From Alphaproteobacteria bacterium (GTDB lineage: Bacteria > Pseudomonadota > Alphaproteobacteria > JAPYRI01), in NCBI GenBank assembly GCA_029941135.1, contig JAPYRI010000013.1:1-43601 (forward strand): DNA of 43,601 nucleotides. The letters run 5' to 3'. This document shows, one piece after another, positions 35,858 to 43,601 of this stretch. The notes under the pieces were generated by a model. The model made no database searches, was not told the DNA's origin, and saw only the letters and a program-made list of their open reading frames with translations. The position numbers and the translations under genes are program-made. Every line of letters begins with the position of its first letter. Within the stretch, counting starts at the first letter, position 1.

Positions 35858-37072
35858 ATGTCAAAGTTGCAATTTTTAGGGCGCGGAACTCGAACCACGG
35901 CACTGGTTATGATGATTGTGTTGGCGCTGGATGTGTTGCTTACCAGTTTAGTTCTGCCGGACAATTTGTTCGGCGTGATTGAGACCGAGCGGCTGGCGCG
36001 GATTTATTCGCCCCTGTATCACCATGACTTGGCCCCAAACCGTGAAATCGAAAATGCCCGGTGGGGCGCTTTACGGTACAATTTTTCGACCAATTCCCTC
36101 GGCTTTAAGGATCGCGTGATCCGTGACGTCCCTCTGAAAAGCAACAACAGACGGCTGTTACTCATTGGAGACTCGTTCACTGAAGGTAACGGATATACGT
36201 TTGACGACACTTTTGCCGGCATGATTGATCGGCAGCTCAAACAAAGCAATTCCCACGCCCCGGGCGAAGTTTTAAACGCGGCGGTCAGCTCCTACTCGCC
36301 GGCGATTTATTACCGCAAAGTCCGGCATCTATTGGAAGAGCGCAGCTTGTCCGTGGACGCGGTGGCGGTGTTTATCGATATCTCCGACATTGACGACGAA
36401 GCCCGCAGGGTACGATTGAACGTTGTCGGCAATGTCGTCTCTCGCGGGATTAATGCAGGTGATGCAGCCGTCCAGAAAGCGACGCTTCTCATCCGGTCGG
36501 CACTAAAGCAGTACTCATCCGTGTACCGATTGTTTTCAGCCCTCAATCGGCAGCGCAAAGCGACACTCACTCATGCCAATACCTGCCAACGGGCACTCGC
36601 CAAGGCAAATCCTGAAGATGACCACTTGAGTGCCAAATTTTTTCTCGCCGAGTTGGCAAATCCGCGCTCTCAATGGACTTGGAATCCAACACTCATGAAA
36701 GCTTGGGGAGAGCGAGGACTTGACCAATCGGGGCAAAACATGACCCGGCTTCACAATTTTCTCGACGCCCGCGGGATCCCTTTGATTGTTGTCGTCTATC
36801 CTTGGCCCGAGCAAATTCTCCGTCAGGAGACTGATCGTCCGCAGGTGGAATATTGGCGTCAGTGGGCGGCCGACCATGACGTCGATTTCCTCGATTTGTA
36901 TCCGACTTTCTTAAATGGCGGTGAACCGTTATCGGTGTACCGGCGTTATTTCGTGCCCTGTGATGTGCACTGGAACAGGGAAGGTCATAGTTTAATCGCC
37001 GAACGCTTTATGGCGTTCTTCCGCTCCCTTGACCTCAAGGCATTTCCCGCCGACAGTTTCGCACCGCGATAG
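35858..37072 (+). CDS. Membrane-anchored SGNH/GDSL-type hydrolase
   Basis: This 404-residue protein has one N-terminal membrane segment (about residues 13-33) and then an SGNH domain facing the periplasm. The nucleophile Ser106 lies in IGDSFTEGNGY; the block-V Asp369 and His371 lie in CDVHWNREGH. A Gly in AAVSSYSPAIY and Asp in ISDIDDEARR probably form the oxyanion region; the usual block-III Asn is not clear. It resembles AlgJ/DltD-type proteins that move acyl or acetyl groups on polysaccharides or lipids. The exact substrate is unknown. lgt starts 29 bases later. Confidence 0.75.
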   Translation: MSKLQFLGRGTRTTALVMMIVLALDVLLTSLVLPDNLFGVIETERLARIYSPLYHHDLAPNREIENARWGALRYNFSTNSLGFKDRVIRDVPLKSNNRRLLLIGDSFTEGNGYTFDDTFAGMIDRQLKQSNSHAPGEVLNAAVSSYSPAIYYRKVRHLLEERSLSVDAVAVFIDISDIDDEARRVRLNVVGNVVSRGINAGDAAVQKATLLIRSALKQYSSVYRLFSALNRQRKATLTHANTCQRALAKANPEDDHLSAKFFLAELANPRSQWTWNPTLMKAWGERGLDQSGQNMTRLHNFLDARGIPLIVVVYPWPEQILRQETDRPQVEYWRQWAADHDVDFLDLYPTFLNGGEPLSVYRRYFVPCDVHWNREGHSLIAERFMAFFRSLDLKAFPADSFAPR

Positions 37073-37101
37073 TTTGGCCCCTTGGAACGATTGTTACAAA
37101 C

Positions 37102-37938
37102 ATGATCCCAATCACTCTGCCAGTCGTAGCTTTTCCGATGATCGATCCCATACTGGTTGAATTTGGGCCACTGGCGATCCGCTGGTATTCGCTGGCCTAT
37201 GTCGGTGGATTGCTTTTTGCCTGGTGGTACATTCGCCGACTCAACGGGTCCTACGTCACTTTCGGCCTGACCCCTCCCCTTAAACCCGATGAAGGCGACG
37301 ATTTGTTGTTCTGGGCGACCCTCGGGGTCATTTTAGGGGGACGCCTGGGCTACGTCCTATTTTATCAAGCCGGGTATTATTGGGATCATCCGCTGGAAGT
37401 TTTTGCTGTCTGGCAGGGTGGCATGTCTTTTCATGGCGGGTTACTGGGGGTTGCTGTGGCATTGACCGCCTTTTGTCGGAGGCGGTCAATGCCGCTGATC
37501 GCAGTGGCTGATTTGCTGGCCTGTGCCGTCCCCTTTGGACTTATGTTGGGTCGGGCCGCGAATTTCATCAACGGCGAATTGTTTGGCCGCCCCAGCGACG
37601 TGCCCTGGGCCATGGTTTTCCCGTTTGGCGGGCCTGACCTCCGTCATCCAAGTCAATTGTACGAGGCCGCTCTCGAAGGTGCGCTTTTATTTGTGATCAT
37701 GGGCATGCTCTTTCGATTAACCAACATAAGAGCCTACACAGGGGCACTCACGGGCCTATTTCTCGTCGGCTACGCGTGTGCGCGCGGCGTGTCCGAAATG
37801 TTCCGCCAGCCGGACGTTCATTTGGGTTTCCTGACGGGAGGAACAACTATGGGCCAATTGCTGTCGATCCCCATGGCGGCCATGGGATTTTACCTCCTTC
37901 ACCGATCCCGCGGACAAAAAGCGACGGCAATCCGTTGA
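37102..37938 (+). CDS. lgt: Phosphatidylglycerol-prolipoprotein diacylglyceryl transferase
   Basis: This 278-residue inner-membrane enzyme adds diacylglycerol to the lipobox Cys of prelipoproteins. It shows the seven-helix pattern and the family motifs HGGLLG (residues 111-116) and LGRAANFINGELFGR (149-163), with the late FRQPD segment. The stop overlaps the TTG start of the next gene by 4 bases. Two probable lipoprotein genes and a tiny lipobox ORF are in this window and would be substrates. Confidence 0.96.
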   Translation: MIPITLPVVAFPMIDPILVEFGPLAIRWYSLAYVGGLLFAWWYIRRLNGSYVTFGLTPPLKPDEGDDLLFWATLGVILGGRLGYVLFYQAGYYWDHPLEVFAVWQGGMSFHGGLLGVAVALTAFCRRRSMPLIAVADLLACAVPFGLMLGRAANFINGELFGRPSDVPWAMVFPFGGPDLRHPSQLYEAALEGALLFVIMGMLFRLTNIRAYTGALTGLFLVGYACARGVSEMFRQPDVHLGFLTGGTTMGQLLSIPMAAMGFYLLHRSRGQKATAIR

Positions 37939-39047
37939 CCGGGCCGGACAAGGGCGCCCTTGCCCGTCATTTGGCCGATCTCATTCACGTGCAGGGACCC
38001 CTTCCGGTGTCGGCCTATATGGCGGAAGTCCTGAGCCATCCGGAATTTGGCTATTACATGACCCGCGAACCGTTCGGGCGTGAGGGCGATTTCATTACCG
38101 CGCCCGAAGTCAGTCAAATGTTCGGCGAACTGATTGGCGTGTGGTGCGCGGATGTTTGGCGACGTATGGGCGCCCCCGCGTCCCTTCGTTTGATCGAACT
38201 AGGACCTGGCCGGGGGACCTTAATGGTCGATATCTTGAGCGCCTTAGGGGCCATTCCCGGGGCATTGAACGCGGCCGAAATTCATTTCGTCGAAACCAGT
38301 CCGCGTCTCAGAGATCAACAACACGATACCCTAAATCGCGCTGGTATCGGCAACGCAAAATGGCATGAACGATTGGCAGAAGTGCCCGATGGACCAGCGA
38401 TTGTAGTTGCCAATGAATTTTTTGACGCCCTTCCTGTACGCCAATACGTTCATACTGCCGTAGGCTGGTGCGAGCGATTGGTAGGTCTAAATGCCGCCGG
38501 CAATGGTTTTCAGTTCATTGTTGCCGATCGCCCAACCCACGGCGCGAACGTGCTAGCTCCCGCCGTGATAAGCGCCCCCATGGAAAGCATTGCCGAAATA
38601 TGTCCGGCCGGGCAGGCGTTGATCTCCGACATTGCCGATCGCATCAATGAGAACGACGGTGCTGCCCTGATTATCGATTACGGTACCGCCACAAGCGCCC
38701 CAGGCGACAGTCTGCAAGCCGTGCAGAATCATCGAGCCATTCCTGTGCTGGTTGCCCCAGGGTCTGCCGACTTGACCGCCCACGTGGACTTTTCTGCCTT
38801 AGTCCGCGCCGCCGAAGCCGCAGGCGTTGCGGCCCACGGCCCAGTCACCCAAGGTTCATTTTTAGAAAGCCTGGGCATAGAATTGCGGGCCACGGCGCTG
38901 CGCCAGAATGCCACGCCTGAGCAAAGCGACGATTTGGACACTGCCGTGGCGCGTCTGACGGCACCTGACCAGATGGGTGACCTGTTTAAAGTACTGGCGC
39001 TTGTCCGGCGCGATCAATTACCGCCGGCTGGATTTAGCGCTCCATGA
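37935..39047 (+). CDS. SAM-dependent methyltransferase of the MidA/NDUFAF7 family
   Basis: This 370-residue protein (COG1565, DUF185) has IELGPGRGTLMVDIL, the SAM-binding motif, near residue 95, and VVANEFFDALPVRQYVH, the family signature, near residue 155. GYYMTREPFGREGDFITAPEVSQMFGE precedes these and is also typical. The mitochondrial homologue NDUFAF7 dimethylates an arginine of complex I; the bacterial substrate is not shown by sequence. The start is a TTG at 37935 within the lgt stop (TTGA overlap); no ATG in frame lies nearby. Genes lgt-midA-pgeF in a row are common in alphaproteobacteria. Confidence 0.9.
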   Translation: MTGPDKGALARHLADLIHVQGPLPVSAYMAEVLSHPEFGYYMTREPFGREGDFITAPEVSQMFGELIGVWCADVWRRMGAPASLRLIELGPGRGTLMVDILSALGAIPGALNAAEIHFVETSPRLRDQQHDTLNRAGIGNAKWHERLAEVPDGPAIVVANEFFDALPVRQYVHTAVGWCERLVGLNAAGNGFQFIVADRPTHGANVLAPAVISAPMESIAEICPAGQALISDIADRINENDGAALIIDYGTATSAPGDSLQAVQNHRAIPVLVAPGSADLTAHVDFSALVRAAEAAGVAAHGPVTQGSFLESLGIELRATALRQNATPEQSDDLDTAVARLTAPDQMGDLFKVLALVRRDQLPPAGFSAP

Positions 39048-39063
39048 GCCAGGAAAACAGCTC

Positions 39064-39858
39064 TTGACCGGCGCCGCACCCACCCCGGAAAGGTTTGTGG
39101 CCCCTGTCCTCAAAGCCGCCGAAGGCATTGTCCATGGTTTCTTCGGCCGGCGGGGCGGAGTCTCCATCGGCTTATACGCCTCATTAAATTGCGGCCCGGG
39201 ATCGGATGACCTGCCGCGCCACGTGGCCACAAACAGATCGCAGACTATGGCGGAAATCGGCATGCCGGCGGGCACCTTGCGCACACTTTATCAAGTCCAC
39301 GGCAAGACCGTCGTCCGCATCAATGGAACCGAGCCCAAAGATTTTCACCCTCAAGCCGACAGTATGGTGACGGTCACCCCTGGGGTTGCTCTTGGCATTT
39401 TGACTGCAGATTGTGTGCCGGTTTTATTAGCTGACCCAGCGGCGCGGGTCATCGCTGCCGCCCACGCCGGATGGAAGGGCGCGCGCGCCGGAGTCATAGA
39501 AGCCACGCTTGACGAAATGGTTGTGCTGGGAGCCAGACGACACCAAATCATCGCAGCCATCGGTCCGGCAATTTCCGCCGACTCGTACGAAGTTGGGCAG
39601 GACTTCCCGGCCCTGTTCTTGTCCAACGACCCCCGGTCAGATAAATTCTTTCGCCCGTCGCCACAGTCGGGCCACACTTATTTCGATCTGGTCGGTTTTG
39701 TAACTCAGAGCTTGAAACAGGCCAAAATTGGTGTTGTAGAGGGCATTCATTTGGATACTTATGCTGATGTCGACCGGTTTTTTAGCTACCGACGGTCAAC
39801 CCATCTCGGCGAACCTGATTACGGCCGCCAGCTGTCTGTCATTGCCATTCCGGGGTAG
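39064..39858 (+). CDS. pgeF: Peptidoglycan editing factor PgeF (laccase-domain family)
   Basis: This protein of about 264 residues matches the YfiH/DUF152 family. It contains HGFFGRRGGVSIGLYASLN, LYQVHGKTV with a metal-ligand His, ILTADCVPVLLADP and AAHAGWKGARAGV, whose Cys and His form the metal site. It edits mis-built muropeptides by removing wrongly joined sugars or amino acids. The start is not certain: I use the TTG at 39064, after AGGA; the frame is open upstream to an ATG at 38977 inside the previous gene. It is transcribed together with midA and lgt. Confidence 0.88.
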   Translation: MTGAAPTPERFVAPVLKAAEGIVHGFFGRRGGVSIGLYASLNCGPGSDDLPRHVATNRSQTMAEIGMPAGTLRTLYQVHGKTVVRINGTEPKDFHPQADSMVTVTPGVALGILTADCVPVLLADPAARVIAAAHAGWKGARAGVIEATLDEMVVLGARRHQIIAAIGPAISADSYEVGQDFPALFLSNDPRSDKFFRPSPQSGHTYFDLVGFVTQSLKQAKIGVVEGIHLDTYADVDRFFSYRRSTHLGEPDYGRQLSVIAIPG

Positions 39859-39879
39859 CCCAGGGTAGAAGGAAGCGCT

Positions 39880-39945
39880 TTGCCCTATTTGGTCATCTTA
39901 ATTTTGCTGGTTTTGCTCATCATGGTTGCGAGCTGTGTGGTCTAA
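39880..39945 (+). CDS. Candidate 21-residue lipopeptide ORF
   Basis: A 21-codon frame begins with TTG at 39880, six bases after AAGGAAG, and reads MPYLVILILLVLLIMVASCVV. It is a membrane segment ending in a VASC lipobox two residues before the stop, so the mature product would be a lipidated Cys-Val-Val. It is not recognised and may be a real mini-lipoprotein, a translation-coupling leader for the following lipoprotein gene whose start lies inside it, or chance. Confidence 0.4.
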   Translation: MPYLVILILLVLLIMVASCVV

Positions 39946-40978
39946 AATACATAATTTAGTCTTTCCCTTACTGGCGCTGACACTTCTGGTTGGCGGGTGC
40001 GATTTGTCCCGCAAATACGTCTTTGACCCGTCATTGATTGGCGATACCGACACGGCCGATCTCGAAACCGCCCCTGAGGAAGAAGAGCCAGAAGCCGAAC
40101 AAATCGTTGAGGATGAACCTCTCGCTGAGCCGGTACGCGAGAAAATAAAAGTGCCCCCAGGGGTTGTCATCGCTCCTCTTCAAGGAGCCCCGATTACCAA
40201 GGCACGTGGCCTCAGCGCCGACATTGCGCGCACACTCACCCGGCGCAACGTGCGGGCGTCGTCACGCAGCACGGCGAAAATTGCCTATCTGTTGGAAGGG
40301 CGCGCGCATCTAACGCCGACGCAGGAAGGCACCACCGACTTCCGAATCGACTGGAATTTACTTGCCCCCGACGGCCTGTCAGTGGGCCGATTTTCTGATC
40401 GCGTCCCTGTATCCGGCAGCGATTGGCGGGCTGTTTCAAGCGGGGTTCTTCGCCCCATGGCCGATCGCGCGGCGGCGCAAGTTGATATATTGATGCAAGA
40501 GCACGCCAGAATACCTACGGCAGTTCCTATACCAAGTGTCGAAATTGCCGAACTGGCCGAAACTCTACGCGAAGTAAGCGTTGTAAGTCTGCTTAACCCA
40601 GTGGTAGTCGAATATATCGATGGCGCACCGGGAGACGGACGGCTTTCATTGCAAGACGCCCTAATCAACGCATTGCTGAAGGCGAGAGTTCCGGTTAGCC
40701 GCATGCTAAACGATAAAACATTTGTCATCGTCGGAGATGTCCACAGCACACCGATTAGCAACGACAGCGACGCCTACCAATTTACCTGGATGATCATGCG
40801 TGCTGACGGCACTTTGGTGGGCACGGCGAGCCATGAAATGAACATTAACCGCAAACGAATCGTCCCCCAATGGGGAACGGTTGCCGACGTAGCCATCGAA
40901 AGTGTAATAGGCGATATAGTTGCCATCATCGATAAAGCGGGCACAGCAAAGACCGACACCTCTGGAAAGAATAGCTGA
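39926..40978 (+). CDS. Predicted lipoprotein of unknown function
   Basis: This 350-residue protein starts with a signal peptide ending in the lipobox LVGGC (Cys near residue 25). An acidic low-complexity linker at about residues 45-65 (TAPEEEEPEAEQIVEDEP) follows, and then a globular part. The region PGVVIAPLQGAP with LLEGRAHL and GRFSDRVPVSG looks like an alternating-strand domain; I know no family for it. The start is a TTG at 39926 or GTG at 39935. It follows pgeF and lies upstream of prs across 216 bases. Function not recognised. Confidence 0.75.
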   Translation: MRAVWSKIHNLVFPLLALTLLVGGCDLSRKYVFDPSLIGDTDTADLETAPEEEEPEAEQIVEDEPLAEPVREKIKVPPGVVIAPLQGAPITKARGLSADIARTLTRRNVRASSRSTAKIAYLLEGRAHLTPTQEGTTDFRIDWNLLAPDGLSVGRFSDRVPVSGSDWRAVSSGVLRPMADRAAAQVDILMQEHARIPTAVPIPSVEIAELAETLREVSVVSLLNPVVVEYIDGAPGDGRLSLQDALINALLKARVPVSRMLNDKTFVIVGDVHSTPISNDSDAYQFTWMIMRADGTLVGTASHEMNINRKRIVPQWGTVADVAIESVIGDIVAIIDKAGTAKTDTSGKNS

Positions 40979-41117
40979 CGCCTCCCATTCCCGGCGACCA
41001 ATACAACCAGGACTGCATTGTCCAGTTTACAGGCCCCTGGGGCACTGATAGTTTCCGATGCGAGCACCTGCTGGCCCTGATGGTTGGACAGTGAAATTGA
41101 TTACTCAGGGTTCGCCG

Positions 41118-41198
41118 ATGGCTAAAGTTCGTTCATCTATTAAGGTCAAGGTCCACGCCGGATTTTGCGCCAAAAAACAGTCCAAGGTTCAGCCATGA
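41118..41198 (+). CDS. Candidate 26-residue basic upstream ORF overlapping prs
   Basis: ATG at 41118, eight bases after CAGGG, opens a 26-codon frame reading [15 protein letters not shown] then [11 protein letters not shown]. Its TGA overlaps the prs ATG as ATGA (41195-41198). It is strongly basic (8 Lys/Arg). The tight overlap suggests a leader peptide that couples translation into prs. I do not recognise the peptide; ribosomal protein L36-like starts look only vaguely similar. Confidence 0.45.
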   Translation: MAKVRSSIKVKVHAGFCAKKQSKVQP

Positions 41199-42130
41199 AA
41201 GTGCTTGCCGGCAACAGCAATCGTCCCCTCGCCGAAGCCATCGCCGCCTATCTTAAGCTGCCCTTGACCAACGCCAGCGTGCGCCGCTTTGCGGACATGG
41301 AAGTATTCGTCGAAATTCACGAGAATGTGCGGGGCGAAGACGTCTTCATGTTTCAGTCCACATCCTTCCCAGCAAATGACAACCTAATGGAATTGCTGGT
41401 CTGTCTGGATGCGTTGAAACGCGCGTCGGCCCGCCGGATTACAGCCGTTATCCCTTATTTTGGCTATGCCCGCCAGGACCGGAAACCCGGTCCCCGGACG
41501 CCTATTTCAGCAAAACTTGTCGCCAATCTGATCACAGCAGCCGGTGCGCACCGTGTTTTGACGGCCGACTTACATGCCGGACAAATTCAAGGCTTTTTCG
41601 ACATCCCAACCGACAACCTGTTCACCGCGCCAGTGCTTGTGAAAGACATCAAAGAGCAATTTAACACCGAAGACATTGTGATCGTGTCGCCCGACGTGGG
41701 TGGTGTCGTTCGCGCCCGCGCGATAGCCAAACGCCTCAACAATGTGGATCTCGCGATTGTCGACAAACGCCGGGAACGCGCCGGCACTTCGGAGGTTATG
41801 AATATCATCGGCGACGTAGAGGGGCGTATATGCATCATGGTTGACGACATTGTCGATTCAGCCGGCACCCTGTGCAATGCGGCTGAGGCTTTGATGGAGC
41901 AAGGGGCGGTATCGGTCTCGGCTTACGTTACCCATGGTGTTCTCTCGGGCGGGGCTGTAGCACGGGTTACCGCGTCGGCGCTCAAAAATTTGGTGATCAC
42001 CGACACCATTCTGATTACCGAAGCGGTTCGTCTCGCGGACAACATCCGCATTATTTCAGTGGCGCCTTTGTTTGCCGAGGCCGCCCGCCGTATTAGTGAA
42101 GAATCTTCGGTCTCCAGCTTGTTCGATTGA
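41195..42130 (+). CDS. prs: Ribose-phosphate pyrophosphokinase
   Basis: This 311-residue enzyme makes PRPP from ribose-5-phosphate and ATP for nucleotide, histidine and tryptophan synthesis. Family blocks are the N-terminal [58 protein letters not shown] and the PRPP loop [19 protein letters not shown]. The ATG at 41195 gives the standard length; an upstream TTG at 41165 would add ten unlike residues. A small ORF overlaps the start. rplY follows after 124 bases. Confidence 0.97.
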   Translation: MKVLAGNSNRPLAEAIAAYLKLPLTNASVRRFADMEVFVEIHENVRGEDVFMFQSTSFPANDNLMELLVCLDALKRASARRITAVIPYFGYARQDRKPGPRTPISAKLVANLITAAGAHRVLTADLHAGQIQGFFDIPTDNLFTAPVLVKDIKEQFNTEDIVIVSPDVGGVVRARAIAKRLNNVDLAIVDKRRERAGTSEVMNIIGDVEGRICIMVDDIVDSAGTLCNAAEALMEQGAVSVSAYVTHGVLSGGAVARVTASALKNLVITDTILITEAVRLADNIRIISVAPLFAEAARRISEESSVSSLFD

Positions 42131-42254
42131 GTTTTCCCACCGATCCCTGTAAAAGGCTGCGTTCCGGCAGCGACACCCCTGGAGGCCGCGCCACCACCGG
42201 GTCCAAGTAGGGCCAACCAGAAGCATATATTTGAGAGATTAAGGAGCAATAGGC

Positions 42255-42968
42255 ATGGCTGATATCGTAACCATAGCCGCCGAGGTTCGCGAGGGGACGG
42301 GTAAGGGCTCCGCCCGAGCAATTCGGCGCACCGGCCGCATTCCTGCGGTCATTTATGGTGGCAAAATTCCCCCCCAATCAATTTCCGTTCCATTCAAGGA
42401 GTTGGATCTGCAGGTTAAAAACGGCCGTTTCATGAGTACGTTGGTCGAGATCGATGTGGACGGTAAATCCGAACGCGTACTACCCCGGGATGTTCAACTG
42501 CATCCGGTGACTGATAAACCCTTGCATGTGGATTTCCTACGCCTCGAAAAAGGTTCCAAAATCGCCGTCGTAGTTCAGATTAGTTTTGTCGATGAGGAAG
42601 AGTCGCCTGGTCTCAAACGCGGCGGCGTACTTAATGCCGTTCGCCGCGAGCTTGAGCTTCTGTGCCCGGTCGACGCCATTCCGGATTTGATCGTGGTGTC
42701 GCTCGCGGGTCTTGATATTAATGATATCGTTCATATCAGTGCGGTCACCTTGCCCGACGGTGTGAGCCCCACGATTATCGATCGGGACTTTACGGTGGCG
42801 ACAATAGCCGCGCCGACCGTGGTCCGTGACGAAGAAGCCGAAGCTGCTGCAGAAGCGGAAGCCCTTGAGGGCGAAGAAGCTGAAGGCGTTGAGGGTGAAA
42901 TTGCCGAAGGCGAGGCCGAAGCGGCGGAAGGCGAAAGCGGCGAAAAGGGCGAAAAAAGAGACAGTTAA
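42255..42968 (+). CDS. rplY: Ribosomal protein L25/general stress protein Ctc
   Basis: This 237-residue protein is the long Ctc form of L25. The N-terminal part binds 5S rRNA and includes [21 protein letters not shown]; the TL5 beta domain contains [22 protein letters not shown], ending with [19 protein letters not shown]. The last ~45 residues are a Glu/Ala-rich tail, typical of many alphaproteobacterial L25 proteins. AAGGAGC lies before the ATG. pth follows 37 bases later, the standard rplY-pth pair. Confidence 0.96.
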   Translation: MADIVTIAAEVREGTGKGSARAIRRTGRIPAVIYGGKIPPQSISVPFKELDLQVKNGRFMSTLVEIDVDGKSERVLPRDVQLHPVTDKPLHVDFLRLEKGSKIAVVVQISFVDEEESPGLKRGGVLNAVRRELELLCPVDAIPDLIVVSLAGLDINDIVHISAVTLPDGVSPTIIDRDFTVATIAAPTVVRDEEAEAAAEAEALEGEEAEGVEGEIAEGEAEAAEGESGEKGEKRDS

Positions 42969-43005
42969 TTTCGACCATTGCGACCAAAGGGAACGAGCAA
43001 TCGTC

Positions 43006-43601
43006 ATGTTGTTGTTTGTGGGTCTTGGCAATCCCGAACCGGGATATCAGGACAATCGCCACAATGTAGGATTTATGGCGGTCGACGAAATTATTGACCG
43101 CCATAACTTCCCGTCACCGCGCGCGCGTTTCCAAGGCTTACTGTCCGACGGGCGGTTGGGTCAGGAACGAGTCCTCATTTTGAAACCAGTTACGTTTATG
43201 AATGAGTCCGGCCGCTCGGTCGGTGAAGCCGCTCGATATTTGAAAATACCGCCCGAAGACATCGTTGTCTTTCATGACGAATTGGACTTAAGCGCTGGCA
43301 AGGTTCGGGTCAAAAGCGGCGGCGGCCATGCGGGCCACAATGGCCTTCGCAGCATCGACCAGCATGTGGGAAAGAATTACCGGCGGGTGCGCATTGGCAT
43401 TGGTCACCCGGGCGACAAAAATAAAGTTCACGGCCATGTGCTGCATGATTTTTCCAAAGAAGAGTATAAATGGCTCGACCCCTTGCTTGCAGCCCTTGCC
43501 ACCGCGTCTCCGCTCTTGGCCGAGGGCGATAACAGCGGTTTTATGAGCAAAGTAGCGCTGGCCTTGCAACCGGCACGCACTGTTAAGGCGACCAAGAAAG
43601 C
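43006..43601 (+). CDS. pth: Peptidyl-tRNA hydrolase (partial, runs off the window)
   Basis: The frame from ATG 43006 stays open for 198 codons to the end of the window; only a few C-terminal residues are missing. It recycles tRNA by cleaving peptidyl-tRNA. The motif [18 protein letters not shown] gives Asn9 and catalytic His19; [10 protein letters not shown] holds Asn66 and FHDELDL holds Asp91. [13 protein letters not shown] and [12 protein letters not shown] complete the family set. It is typically followed by ychF in bacteria, not visible here. Confidence 0.96.
   Translation, partial: MLLFVGLGNPEPGYQDNRHNVGFMAVDEIIDRHNFPSPRARFQGLLSDGRLGQERVLILKPVTFMNESGRSVGEAARYLKIPPEDIVVFHDELDLSAGKVRVKSGGGHAGHNGLRSIDQHVGKNYRRVRIGIGHPGDKNKVHGHVLHDFSKEEYKWLDPLLAALATASPLLAEGDNSGFMSKVALALQPARTVKATKK

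Overview
This window reads as a contiguous piece of an alphaproteobacterial chromosome, most like a Rhodospirillales-type organism. The evidence is the gene order carA-carB-greA-(Lrp)-trxB, the folB-uvrC-pgsA-mobB-moeA-moaD-moaE block, PetR-type and phasin genes, homologues of mitochondrial factors (ELM1-like, MidA/NDUFAF7-like), and a CtrA-type TTAA-N7-TTAA site. Most of it is housekeeping. I see no prophage, transposase, CRISPR array, tRNA or rRNA.

Layout. 1-7595: end of carA, carB, greA, an Lrp regulator, a Sel1-repeat lipoprotein, an ELM1-like protein and trxB. 7596-9600: an accessory patch. It holds a probable small RNA with three stem-loops that present C-rich loops, closed by a strong terminator. 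Convergent to it lies an ECF41-type module (membrane protein, carboxymuconolactone-decarboxylase-like protein, sigma factor) that still has a recognisable ECF41 promoter, but whose last two genes look broken. 9695-17489: an atypical SDR, msrP, an EF-G paralogue, an aspartate-type aminotransferase and uvrB. 17547-19843: a tightly coupled four-gene operon of two DUF1538 membrane proteins, a P-II-like protein and a CBS-pair protein. This is the best candidate here for a poorly described system. 20015-22219: a cation antiporter, a pteridine-reductase-like SDR and folB. 22220-22605: an AT-rich gap with DnaA boxes and a CtrA box, a candidate replication origin. 22606-27744: uvrC, pgsA and the molybdopterin genes. 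27754-30963: ilvE divergent from a PetR/EnvZ-like two-component pair, with a perfect palindrome between them. 31048-35744: phasin, a TetR regulator, double-domain dCTP deaminase, proC, YbjN-like and UbiK-like genes, all on the minus strand. 35858-43601: an SGNH protein, lgt, midA, pgeF, a tiny lipopeptide ORF, a lipoprotein, a small upstream ORF overlapping prs, prs, rplY and the start of pth.

Functional links. CarAB supplies carbamoyl phosphate for pyrimidines and arginine. The molybdopterin genes supply cofactor to enzymes such as MsrP. Lgt modifies the lipoproteins predicted here. UvrB and UvrC are two of the three parts of the nucleotide-excision nuclease. All functional statements come from reading translated sequence and remembered family motifs; no database search was run.
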